Assembly: GCA_005804885.1 (NCBI GenBank) | Contig: SYOX01000369.1 | Span: 1-64,000, forward strand | Direction of reading: 5' to 3' | DNA: 64,000 nucleotides | Origin: Pseudomonadota bacterium | GTDB taxonomy: Bacteria; Myxococcota_A; Bradymonadia; Bradymonadales; GCA-2716585 | In this document: one piece after another, positions 9,501 through 18,000 of the stretch | Position numbering within the stretch: the stretch's first letter is position 1 | Layout: each line of letters begins with the position of its first letter | Program-made: the position numbers and the translations under genes | The notes under the pieces: generated by a model | What the model saw: the letters and a program-made list of their open reading frames with translations, nothing else | Told to the model about the DNA's origin: nothing | Database searches by the model: none

Positions 9501-11694
9501 CGCCAGCACCACCTACGACCTGATCGCCGACGTCACCCCCGAGCCCGACGAGTGCACCGTCGACAGCGCCGAGCCCAACGACGACGACGCCAGCGCCCGC
9601 CGCCTGCCCTTCACAGGCGGCCTCGCCGAGTTCTCCAACCTCACCCTCTGTCAGAACGACGTCGACACCTACACCTTCGTCCTGCTCGGCGAAGAACAGG
9701 ACCTCTCCGTCTTCGTCACCGTCCCGACCACCGTCCCCCAGTCCTCCTCCGTCCTGATCACCCCCAACGGCGACATCCTCACGGGCGACCCCGATCTGGG
9801 CGGCCGAAGCATCTCCCTGAGCGCCGCGCCGGTCGGCCTCTACACCCTGCGCGTGCGCCGCGGCGGCGCCGGGACCATCCAGGCCACCTACAGCGTCAAG
9901 CTCGCCACCAACTCCGATCGCTGCCTCGCCGACGCCTTCGAACCCAACGACAACCCCAACCTGCCCTCCACCCCCGGACTCGGCGCCCTGCGCGGCCTGA
10001 GACTTTGCGGCGACGAGCGCGACTGCTTCGCCGCCGACACACGGCAAGGCGAACGCCTCCTCGGCCAGCTCCTCTTCGACAACGCCGCCGGAAACCTGCG
10101 CCTCGGCCTCCAGGACCCCGACCTGCTCCAGCTCGGCATCTCCGACGGCCTCGGCCACACCGAGCGCATCGACCACCTGGCCCTCCAGAGCGGCGAGCAC
10201 GTCTTCTGCGTCACCGGCCAGGGCGTCACCACCGAGCAGCGCTACGATCTCCTGCTCCTGAGCGGCGGCGGCTGCCTCGACGACATCTTCGAACCCAACG
10301 ACAGCCAGCCCCTCGCCCAGGCCTTCCCCGTCAACGCCTCCCTGACCGCGCAGACCTGCGGCGACGAGGACTGGTTCCGCGTCCCCGCCGTCGCCGGACA
10401 GCGCCTCGACATCCTGCTCAACCACGAGGTCGACGGCGTCCAGCTCAACCTCACCCTCATGAACGCCCAGGGCCAGATCCTCGAAGAGGGACAGGGCAGC
10501 GGCGGCGAGCGCTTCGTCGATCGCATCATCAACCAGGGCGGCGACCTCTTCGTCGGCGTCAGAAACCCCGGCCGGGCCAGCGCCCTCTACACCCTCCGCG
10601 TCCTGCTGGAGGACCCCGTCGGCGGCTGCGTCACGGACGCCCAGGAGGAGGACGACAACCCCGCCCAGGCCACCGCGCTCAACCCCGGCGCCTTCGTCAA
10701 CGCCACCCTCTGCGACGAGGTCGATCACTTCCGCGTCGCCGTCACCCGGAACACCGAGTTGGTCGTCGAGGTCGCCTCGCTGCCCAGCCTCGGCAGCGTC
10801 AACGTCGACATCTTCGACGCCGCCGGATCGACCCTCCTGGCCTCCGGCAGCCCCATCCACAACGCCACGCGCGCCAGGCACACCAGCAACATCAACGGCG
10901 CCGTCATCGTCCGCGTCACACCCAGGGGCGGCTACCGCGGCCCCTACACGATCGGACTTCAACCCGTCGGCGCCAACGCCTCCTGCCTCTCTGACCTCAA
11001 CGAGCCCGACGAGGACGACCCCACCCCCATCGGCGGCAACGGCGGCCTGCGCCGCGGCGCCGTCTGCGACGAGTCCGTCGACCGCTTCTCCATCGACCTC
11101 GACGCCGGCGACAAGCTCGACCTCAACCTCGACTTCGACGAGGGCGCCGGCGACCTCAACCTCGCCCTCATCGGACCCAACAACGCCACCGTGGCCACCT
11201 CGACCTCCAGCGCCCCCGGCCGCTCCAAGGAGATCATCGGCGCCAACATCACCGCCTCAGGCACCTACGAGATCCACGTCACGCCCGCGCAGATCGGACA
11301 GCGCGCCGCCTACGACCTGACCTGGCGCACGCTGCCCTCCATCAACTGCGTCAACGACGCCCGCGAGCCCGACGACGACGTCAACCAGGCACGCCCCATC
11401 GCCCCCGGCCTCCTGACCAGCCTCCACGTCTGCTCCGGCGACGAGGACTGGTCCTTCATCACCCTCCGGGCCGGCCAGACCATCGAGATCAACCTCGCCT
11501 ACCCCCCCGGCGGCCCCGACGTCGAACTCCAGCTCCTCGCCGTCGACCAGCGACCCCTGGCCGGCTCCTTCGGCGCCAGCGGCCTGGAGCGCATCTCCTT
11601 CACCGCCACTTCCTCTCAGATCCACTTCGTGCGCGTCTTCGTCCCTGGCCGAGGTCCGTCCCCCTATGTTATGGATCTGACCGTCACGCAATGA
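6508..11694 (+). CDS. Very large lipoprotein with 13 PPC-like repeats
   Basis: A 1,728-residue exported protein. A lipoprotein signal (hydrophobic run ending LLFAGC) precedes a short Cys-rich segment, an acidic Asp/Glu linker and an EPEPQPEP-type spacer. The rest is 13 repeats of about 120 residues. Each starts with a Cys, then a DxxEPND-like block, and a second Cys in a motif like LCEGDEDWF, which resembles the pre-peptidase C-terminal (PPC) beta-sandwich. I counted the 13 from the starting cysteines. Nearly every repeat has this Cys pair, suggesting one disulfide each. PPC domains are usually appended to secreted proteases; here no catalytic domain is present. An in-frame ATG at 6472 would give a 12-residue longer form, but 6508 starts the signal peptide better. 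Likely a surface scaffold or binding protein; function unknown. Confidence 0.88.
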   Translation: MNPRQNNLIDPSRRGAIFGLLGAVASVALLFAGCDEEASGISDQPCPNGICSNCTVDADCPQGQQCLVGFCTMGDNNNDEPDAGDPPDAEDPPDVNEPEADASEDAEGEEDTGDIGTADAEGEDAGGDIVEPEPQPEPQPEPEPEPEPEPCLDDGREENDRPLQAPALLVGQEHPLALCPGDEDWFIVSTERRETLEVFVATEAALEVTLVQLIDGRTVLATAEAGGEGYRLSFEPPEPGSFLLRVRELEVGLRVEYTLRYLGQRALCEDDEREEDDFIEDALPITVEDAPISGFLCEGDEDWLAIEIDGFFQIRATIDYDAQQSNGLIRVGLFDGQEELIAQTNDANRSFAFLVDGSEAGTFFLRIDGQGGAEGAYTLDLDLSVNLCEPDAAEPNDLPDEATALVSGRPVDGLALCENDVDWFTFEAVPNQTVRALVTTAHEGVPFSVEVIAPDTLSIISSTVEGEGGPAAVAITREPGAHFVRVFSEVGDRDDYSLVLDIDPCPADAFEPNNTPEAATRLPLGINHPALRICDQDRDWFLFEDVPEAHRVLIEASLGFGQGDLVARWFRPDDLENPIQQDAIGDPLVSIAHVTDAAGDLLLELSGQTSERGYTLRATLEDTAECAPDDAEPNDFVADAVGRPLAPGFFDGLTICAGDFDHYCTTIPARQTLTATITFEHDLGDLEAQLVTGIGLPLASSATNRDSEVVTFEHGGDTPLVACVLVAAQRFDLDVTNRYDMLIEITGVELQCTDDRLEDNDDEESATLLVDRRSAPQQPIPPGRIFSNPEDQPAISTLRGQVLCEGDPDLFAFQGRAGDTLQVDLDFVHDNGDLSLSVLRPRGLGQIAAVDSLTDGETLTVELPANDTYLIQVDGDGTFRQNYSMDVSLRGACVLDLGEPNENPDAATLIEPGAHTGLGLCAREEDWLAIDLAVGDTLRLSALYDPHRVDLDLDLFDPDRRLLARSNSGGGVDAITLTASTTGRYFIRIYPFDNSGVGASTTYDLIADVTPEPDECTVDSAEPNDDDASARRLPFTGGLAEFSNLTLCQNDVDTYTFVLLGEEQDLSVFVTVPTTVPQSSSVLITPNGDILTGDPDLGGRSISLSAAPVGLYTLRVRRGGAGTIQATYSVKLATNSDRCLADAFEPNDNPNLPSTPGLGALRGLRLCGDERDCFAADTRQGERLLGQLLFDNAAGNLRLGLQDPDLLQLGISDGLGHTERIDHLALQSGEHVFCVTGQGVTTEQRYDLLLLSGGGCLDDIFEPNDSQPLAQAFPVNASLTAQTCGDEDWFRVPAVAGQRLDILLNHEVDGVQLNLTLMNAQGQILEEGQGSGGERFVDRIINQGGDLFVGVRNPGRASALYTLRVLLEDPVGGCVTDAQEEDDNPAQATALNPGAFVNATLCDEVDHFRVAVTRNTELVVEVASLPSLGSVNVDIFDAAGSTLLASGSPIHNATRARHTSNINGAVIVRVTPRGGYRGPYTIGLQPVGANASCLSDLNEPDEDDPTPIGGNGGLRRGAVCDESVDRFSIDLDAGDKLDLNLDFDEGAGDLNLALIGPNNATVATSTSSAPGRSKEIIGANITASGTYEIHVTPAQIGQRAAYDLTWRTLPSINCVNDAREPDDDVNQARPIAPGLLTSLHVCSGDEDWSFITLRAGQTIEINLAYPPGGPDVELQLLAVDQRPLAGSFGASGLERISFTATSSQIHFVRVFVPGRGPSPYVMDLTVTQ

Positions 11695-11743
11695 GCCGCG
11701 CTCTGCCGCGCCGGCCCCTCACCCCGCGCCACCGAACTGCACC

Positions 11744-14524
11744 ATGATCGACAACCTCCTGGACGCCGCTCTGGAACAACTCTCGCCCCCCGGTGGGATC
11801 TCCAGCGACGAGGATCTTATTGAAAACCTTGGACTATTGAGCCAGGACGAGCCCGCCTCGCGCCGCGCCGCCGTCCACGCCCTGCTCCACACCCGAGGCC
11901 ACTTCTGGAGCGCCGAGCGCGTCGAAGGCGCCATCGCCGCGATGACCACCGTCGCCGCCGCCGAGGTCGACGAAGACCTCGCCGAGCGCCTCGGCGCCCT
12001 GCTCGACGCCCTCTTCGCGCGCAGCGCCCAGGCCCTGGGGATCCCCGGCCAGCAGACCCACCAGAGCGCCCTGTTCAGCCTCCTGGACGCCGAAACCGCC
12101 GAGCTGCGCGGCTTCTCCGCCTCCTCGCTGGCGCTGGCCCCTGGCAGCGCCGAGACCATCGCCCTGGCCCTGGCCCGAGAGGCGCGCTGGGACGTCGCCA
12201 TGCGCATGGCCGGCGCGCTGATCATGCTCGGCGAGCCCCTGGGCGAGGCCGCGATCGTCGCGCTGATCGACGCCCCCACCGAGGAGGCCGTCTCCGTCGC
12301 CGCCCGACACATCGCCGAGCGCCCCTTCGCCGCCTCAAGGCCCGCGCTCCTGCGCCGGCTCCTGCGCGAGCCGACCAACTCGCCCCTCCACCGGCCCCTG
12401 CGCCGCGCCCTGAACCACGCCGACGCCGCCGAAGCCTATCGAATCCTGGCCTCCTCCGACGAGGTCGAAGACGGCGAGTCCCTGGCCTTCCTGAACTTCG
12501 CAGGGCGGAAGGCCGCCTTGAAGGCCGAGCTGGTCCAGGATCCCGAGCGCGAAGCGCCCTCCCTGCGGATCCTCTTCTCCCTCCCCGGCGAGCTGGAGGA
12601 CAACCGCGGCCATTACGCGCGGGCCTGCGCGCTCATCGCCAGCATCCTCCAGATCCCGCTGCCGGCCGACCAGATCGCCATCGGCGACGAGGGCGCCTCC
12701 TTTGACCTCTCGCTGACCCGAGATCCCCCGCTGGTCGCCATCCACGCGCTCGGCCCGGTCCTGGCCCTGATCGAAGAGACCCTTCAGCCCTTTGACCGCC
12801 CCTCGGCGCGGCGCCCCGAGCTCATCAACGCGGCCATGGCGCTGCTCCTTGAGCGCCTCGAAGGCCTCGCAGCCCGCGACGGCCGCCTGCGCGCCGCCTT
12901 TGAGGGCGCGACGCTGCTGCGCACCCACGACGGCGGCCACGCGCTCTGCCTGGATCAGGCCGCCATCGGCGACCCCGGCGGCCCGCGCCTCACCTTCGCG
13001 CTGGCCTTCGACCGCGCGGCCATCGCCCGCGACGACCCCGCCTCCGGGCTCATCCTCGCCCTCTCCGTCGCAGATCTGCCCGAGATCCCCGACGCCGAGG
13101 CGATGAACCGCACCCAGAGCGCCCTCTGCGCCGCCATCGCCTGGAAGACGGGCGTCCTCGTCGCGCCCTCGACCCGCAACCCGGCCCTCCTGGACGCCCT
13201 CGGCCTGCCCCACGGGCCGCTGACCTTCCACCTGCGCGGCCAGCGCGCGCGACCCTCCCTCGACGACATCGAGGCGCTCATCCACCGCGCCGCTCGCCTC
13301 TCGGCCTTCCTGCGCAACCTCGCCCGCCTCGTCACCCGCGGCGGGGTCAGCCTCTTCGAACTCACAGGAGCCCCGCGCCTCTCCTCCCTCCTCGATCCCG
13401 CGCTGGCGGCCTTGACGCCACCCCAGGAGAAGGCGACGAGCGCTCAGGACAAGCGCCGAGAGAAGCTCGAAGCCCTCCAGCGCAAGGCCTCCGAGCCTCC
13501 CAGGCCGACGGCCACGGAACCCAAGGTCGTGCCGCCCCTTCCCGACGACGAGGCCGAGGCGCAGACCGCGCCGCAAAGAGCGCAGACCGCGCCTCAAACC
13601 CCTCCGCCCGCCACCGCCGCGCCTCCGAGCCGTGCGGCCTCGACTCCCGCGATCCCCTCGGCGATCCCCTCGACCTCGACGCCTCCCCTGCCCTCCTCCA
13701 GGCCCTCGACGCCCGCATTGCCTTCGACGGCCTCAACGCCTGCTTTGCCCTCTTCCTCGGCCCTGACCCCGGCCGCCTCGCTGCCCTCGACGCCCGCGTT
13801 GCCTTCAACGACCTCAACCCCAACCTTGCCCTCGGCGCCGACCTCGACCCCGGCCTTGCCCTCTTCCTCGGCCTTGGCCCCTGCCGCCTCGCTGGCCTCG
13901 ACGCCTGCCCTGCCCTCGGCCTCGGCCCGGTCGGCGGCGTCCACACCCGCGCTGCCATCGGCCTCGGCCAGATCGGCGGCGTCTACGCCAGCGCTCCCCT
14001 CATCGACGGCGTCCACACCCTCACTCTCCTCAGCGCCGTCGACCGCGCCTGAGCCGCCCTCAACGCCTGACCTGCCTTCGACGCCCTCACCATCCAGGAC
14101 CTCGCCTTCGCCATCGTCTTCGCCATCGATCCCGTCAGCATCGGGGTCGACCGCACCAGGGCGAGCGGCTGGATCGCCGCCCGCGTCGATCGCGAAGGCA
14201 TCCGGCGGCGGCAACCTGGGCAGCGGCCTCCAGCCGCTCGATGACAAGGGGCGATCGCCCACCGAGGTCGTCCGCGATCTCGACGCGGACATCGCCAAGG
14301 TGGACATCTACCTACGCTCGGCCGGCTACAACACGGCCAAGCTCGCCCAGATCATGAGCATCCTGCTCACCATGGAGATGGGAGAGGCCCGCGCGCTGAT
14401 CGAGAAGTCGCCCTGCATCCTCATCGAGGCGATCCCGCGAGATCGAGGGCGGACGATCAAGACCGTCCTCGAGGGCACGGGCGCGAAGATCGCCGTCACG
14501 CCCCACGGCGAGGGCCTTGAGTAG
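11744..14524 (+). CDS. HEAT-like protein with Ser/Pro/Ala linker and L7/L12-like C-terminal domain
   Basis: A 926-residue soluble protein, no signal peptide. Residues ~1-230 are helical and Ala/Leu-rich with HEAT-repeat character. Residues ~230-560 form a further domain I do not recognise. A charged stretch rich in Lys/Glu leads to a low-complexity Ser/Thr/Pro/Ala linker (~610-820) built from repeats of the type STPALPSASARSAA. Residues ~855-921 match the ribosomal protein L7/L12 C-terminal fold: a KVDIYLRSAGYN strand, a helix, then EARALIEKSPC, and AKIAV at the end, in the same order and spacing as in L12. It starts 49 bases after the PPC-repeat gene and may share its transcript. Function unknown. 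Confidence 0.8.
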   Translation: MIDNLLDAALEQLSPPGGISSDEDLIENLGLLSQDEPASRRAAVHALLHTRGHFWSAERVEGAIAAMTTVAAAEVDEDLAERLGALLDALFARSAQALGIPGQQTHQSALFSLLDAETAELRGFSASSLALAPGSAETIALALAREARWDVAMRMAGALIMLGEPLGEAAIVALIDAPTEEAVSVAARHIAERPFAASRPALLRRLLREPTNSPLHRPLRRALNHADAAEAYRILASSDEVEDGESLAFLNFAGRKAALKAELVQDPEREAPSLRILFSLPGELEDNRGHYARACALIASILQIPLPADQIAIGDEGASFDLSLTRDPPLVAIHALGPVLALIEETLQPFDRPSARRPELINAAMALLLERLEGLAARDGRLRAAFEGATLLRTHDGGHALCLDQAAIGDPGGPRLTFALAFDRAAIARDDPASGLILALSVADLPEIPDAEAMNRTQSALCAAIAWKTGVLVAPSTRNPALLDALGLPHGPLTFHLRGQRARPSLDDIEALIHRAARLSAFLRNLARLVTRGGVSLFELTGAPRLSSLLDPALAALTPPQEKATSAQDKRREKLEALQRKASEPPRPTATEPKVVPPLPDDEAEAQTAPQRAQTAPQTPPPATAAPPSRAASTPAIPSAIPSTSTPPLPSSRPSTPALPSTASTPALPSSSALTPAASLPSTPALPSTTSTPTLPSAPTSTPALPSSSALAPAASLASTPALPSASARSAASTPALPSASARSAASTPALPSSTASTPSLSSAPSTAPEPPSTPDLPSTPSPSRTSPSPSSSPSIPSASGSTAPGRAAGSPPASIAKASGGGNLGSGLQPLDDKGRSPTEVVRDLDADIAKVDIYLRSAGYNTAKLAQIMSILLTMEMGEARALIEKSPCILIEAIPRDRGRTIKTVLEGTGAKIAVTPHGEGLE
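13895..14000. repeat. In-frame 42-bp repeats in the Ser/Pro/Ala linker
   Basis: About two and a half imperfect 42-base units encode the 14-residue unit STPALPSASARSAA. They are the most regular part of a degenerate region running from about 13640 to 14150. Confidence 0.65.
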
Positions 14525-14570
14525 ACCCGCGCGCCGCCCCTCCAACGCCCCATGCCCCACGAACACCCCA

Positions 14571-14881
14571 CGCTCCTCGGACCGCCCCACGCTCCTCGCA
14601 CCGCCCCCCACAAGGGGGGACGGGCTCGTCGGGTGGGGCTTGGATACGCAGAGTGGGCTGCGCCCGATGGGCGCAGGCCAGCGCGCGGCCCAGGTCGACA
14701 CCTGAGGGCGTGAAAACCCCAATCCACAGGCCCACTTCGACGCGTTGAACCGGCAGAGCGATCCGCCCTCACCCGCCCGCCGGCCTGCGCCCATCGGGCG
14801 CAGCCCCCCCGGGCATCCAAGCCCCACCCGACGAGCCCGCCCAACGGGCGGTGCGAGGAGCGTGGGGCGGTCCGAGGAGCG
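14571..14881. repeat. Imperfect inverted repeat with ~100-bp arms
   Basis: The left arm (about 14571-14679) and right arm (about 14782-14881) are reverse complements. Matching blocks include GCTCGTCGGGTGGGGCTTGG with its complement, CTGCGCCCGATGGGCGCAGG with its complement, and CCCCACGCTCCTCGCACCGCC with GGCGGTGCGAGGAGCGTGGGG. The arms enclose about 100 bases. No transposase is encoded. A related copy lies at 42405-42448. Confidence 0.75.
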
Positions 14882-14981
14882 CAGGACATCCTTGAGCGCC
14901 GCGGTGAGCGGGCCAATGGGGACGAGGGCGTTCTGGGTCGAATGGAAAGGAGAGCCAGGGAGAGGAGAGGGGGGGGGGGGT

Positions 14982-15013
14982 TCTCCCCCTCGATCGGGTG
15001 ATCGAGGGGGAGA
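14982..15013 (-). terminator. 14-bp hairpin, likely terminator of the metalloprotease gene
   Basis: TCTCCCCCTCGATC (14982-14995) pairs perfectly with GATCGAGGGGGAGA (15000-15013) around a GGGT loop. It lies 7 bases past the stop of the minus-strand metalloprotease gene. On that strand it is followed by a run of C rather than T, so it is strong in stem but atypical. Confidence 0.6.
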
Positions 15014-15020
15014 GGGGGGA

Positions 15021-18000
15021 TCAGAACACCTGACCGAAGACGTCGTAGTAGGAGCGCATCATGTTGATGTAGATGACGTCCTGCTCGATGTTGCGCTGGT
15101 GGGTGGCGGCCTCTTCGAGGCGCAGGCCGGAGCGAGCGGCCTGGTAGAGGGCGACGTTCTGGGCGCAGCGCTGGACGATGCGGACGGCCGCCGACAGGTT
15201 GGCCGAGGAGCGGTTGCGGACCGCGCCGTAGGTGTGGCCGAGGGTCGGGTCGGTGCAGGTGATGAGTTCGAAGCCATCGCCGGGATCGAAGGCCTCGCCG
15301 TTGCCGAGGCGGAAGATGTTGTTGTTCTCGGCGAAGGTGAGCTGGTAGTTGGAGCTGAAGAAGGCCATGCCGTAGAGCTCGGGATAGACCCTCATGCTCC
15401 AGGAGTGGTAGGGCTGGATGATCCTGCCCGACTCCATCCCCTGGGGGATGTTGTTGCTGTTGACCGTGCGGCCCGTCTTGGGATCGACGCGGGTGTTGCC
15501 GAAGGAGACGGGGCTCAGCGGCCGCGACACGACCTCGCCGTCGACCAGGACGGAGCCGAAGTCGGCGGGGGTCTCCAGCCAGATGGACCCGAAGAGGTTG
15601 TTGAGCTGGTTGTCGAAGACCAGGTAGTAGGGCAGCGAGTAGGCGATGGAGTCCGTCTGGACGTCGACGCCGCGGACGGTGGCCCGTGAGCTGGTCAGCG
15701 CCAGGATGGCGGCGAGGTAGTCGTAGAAGTGACCGGCCTCGGTGGGGTAGTAGTAGTAGGTGTAGCCCGAGTTGTAGTCGTAGCGGTTGAAGGGGTAGCG
15801 ACCCTGACCCATGGCGATCTCGACGTCAGGGGCGTTGCTGCACTTCTCCTGGGTCGAGGTCGTCTGGCCGTTCTCCTCGAACTCGTCGCTGTTCGCGTCG
15901 AAGCAGTGCACGAGGACGCCCTTGCTGTCCACGACGTGCTCGCCGTAGTTCGGCGTCATCAGGACCTCGGCGATGAGGTTGAGGCCGGCGTTGGAGGCCA
16001 GCCACCGGTAGGTCGACTGGATGCCGTCGTAGTCCCCGCCGAAGAAGAGCTGCTGGTAGATGTTGGTCAGGTAGGAGAAGTAGCGGCTCAGGGTCCGGCC
16101 AACCTTGCTGTAGGGCGACCACTCGAGGCTGTCGCGGGCAAAGTTCGTGAACCAGTAGTAGTCCTTGTACGAGTTGATGACGTAGTTGGTCTGCTCCATG
16201 GGATCGGCGCCGTGATCCCAGCGGTGGCAGGAGGAGTCGACGCCAACCCAGTCGTCGGTGCAGAACATGAAGGGCACCTCGACGGGGCGCTGGGCGTCGC
16301 CAGCCTCGCGGGCCGCGCGGACCTCGTCGAACTTGACCAGCTCTCGCTTGCTGATGTTGCCCACGTCGCCCCACATGTTGGCGATCGTGGTGTAGTTGTA
16401 GCCTTCAAGCAGGTGGGTGTAGGCCAGCGACTCGCGGAAGTCGAACTCGCGGATCAGGTCGGCGACGATCACGTTGCCGTCCTCGCCGCGCTCGGCGGCG
16501 GCGAAGGCGTCCTCGCTCCAGGTCTCGACGTACCCCTTGTCGGTGATCTCCTCGTTCTGCTCGTTGAACTTGCCGTCGAAGCCGCCCGAGTAGGCGTAGA
16601 TGATGGCCGCCTCGTCGTACTTGCCGATGCCGTGGAGGTCGGTGTTGAAGCGCAGGCCGTAGTCCATGATCGAGCTGTAGCCGTACTCAGGTTGGCCGCC
16701 GGTGAGCTGATCGACGACGTTCCCGTTGGCGTCCACGACACGCCCGAGGCGCTGGTTCTCGGTCAGCGCGCTGACCTCATACAGATCGTTGACGAACTCG
16801 ATCTCGCGCAGGTTCTCCTTGCGAAGCTTCCAGAAGTTGTCGAAGTAGTTCAGCGAGTCGTAGGAGCCCTGGAAGTTGTGACGCAGGCCGACGGTGTGGC
16901 CGATCTCGTGCTCCATGACGCCCTTGTAGATCAGGCCGCGGATCTTCTGGTACATGTACTCGTCCCGCTCGGCGGGGTCGAGCGTCTTGGCCTCCTCGGC
17001 CAGGCTGATGGCCAGACCCGCCACCACGTCGTCCACGAAGCTCGCCAGCATGATGTTGTTCTTGGCGAAGTGCTGGATCCTGGCCTCTTCGAGCTTCTGG
17101 ACCTTCTCGGCCGTCATCCAGTTCGCGGGCCGAATCTCCTCCAGGACATCCGCAGGGACCTCACCGGCGTTCTGGTAGCGGTTGCCGGTCAGGTCGCGGA
17201 CCATCTGATCGTCGAGCAAGCCCAGATCGAAGCTGTTCTCCTTCATCCGGTTGAGCTGGCGATCCTCGAAGCCGTAATCAAAGGGGAGGGGGTTGGCGAT
17301 GGTGTGCTCGATCTTCGCCATCGTCTCGGCCGGGATCATCTCGCGGATGTCCGTCGGGACGGGGATCCTGGCCAGCTCCGGGGAGACGGCCGAGCGCGGG
17401 TCGATGCCCGGCTTGAGGCGGTTGAGGATGTCAGCCTTGACGTCCGAGCCGCTCGTGATCTCGTTGAGATGGGCCTGGCACTCCGGGCTCTCCTCGCCGC
17501 TCTCCTCGCAGGTCACCAGGAGCTTGATGACGTCCAGGCTGCTGGCCGCGTAGGTGTCGACGCTCGCGCCGTACACATAGGCCGTGCCCGAGATGATCTC
17601 GCCCGTCTCAGGATCGGCCGCCGAGGGGCCGTAGCCCAGCGGGCCGCTCAGCTGCGGCTGGTGAACCCAGTAGATGTGGTTGTAGCGCACGTCGCCGACG
17701 TTGACCACCTTGCCAGCCTCGCCGCACGACGCGTCGTCGTTGAGCTGCACGGGGTTGTGGCACACGACGTACATGGCGCCGAACTCCGCCGTGAAGGCCT
17801 CGGGGGTCATCCCCTTGGCCGCCGCAGCCGCCCGCGTAAAGGCCCGGTCCCACTCCTTGCCGATGTTCTCGTTGTACGACCACAGCTCCGAGGGCATCTC
17901 CTGGTTGATGTAGTAGACGACCGGCTTCGGCGTACGCTCCGTCAGCGGGATGCGCGAGCCGTCGGCCTTGTAGGCCGTCTCCCAGATGTTGTGGCGGTTC

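Larger units (their letters stand above)
14525..15020. other. 496-bp convergent intergenic region with a long inverted repeat and hairpin
   Basis: No gene is seen between the ends of the L7/L12-like gene (plus) and the metalloprotease gene (minus). The region is filled by an imperfect inverted repeat with ~100-base arms, a run of 12 G (14969-14980) and a perfect 14-bp hairpin. Confidence 0.8.

Noticed and set aside
6661-10962. Long minus-strand frame (over 1,400 codons) across the PPC-repeat gene
   Set aside because: Its product is a monotonous Gly/Val/Ala/Asp/Glu mixture. It is the shadow of GC-rich codons on the plus strand, which has a signal peptide and domain repeats.
14571-14881. Insertion sequence ended by inverted repeats
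   Set aside because: The arms enclose only about 100 bases and no transposase frame is present, so it is listed as a repeat rather than a mobile element.
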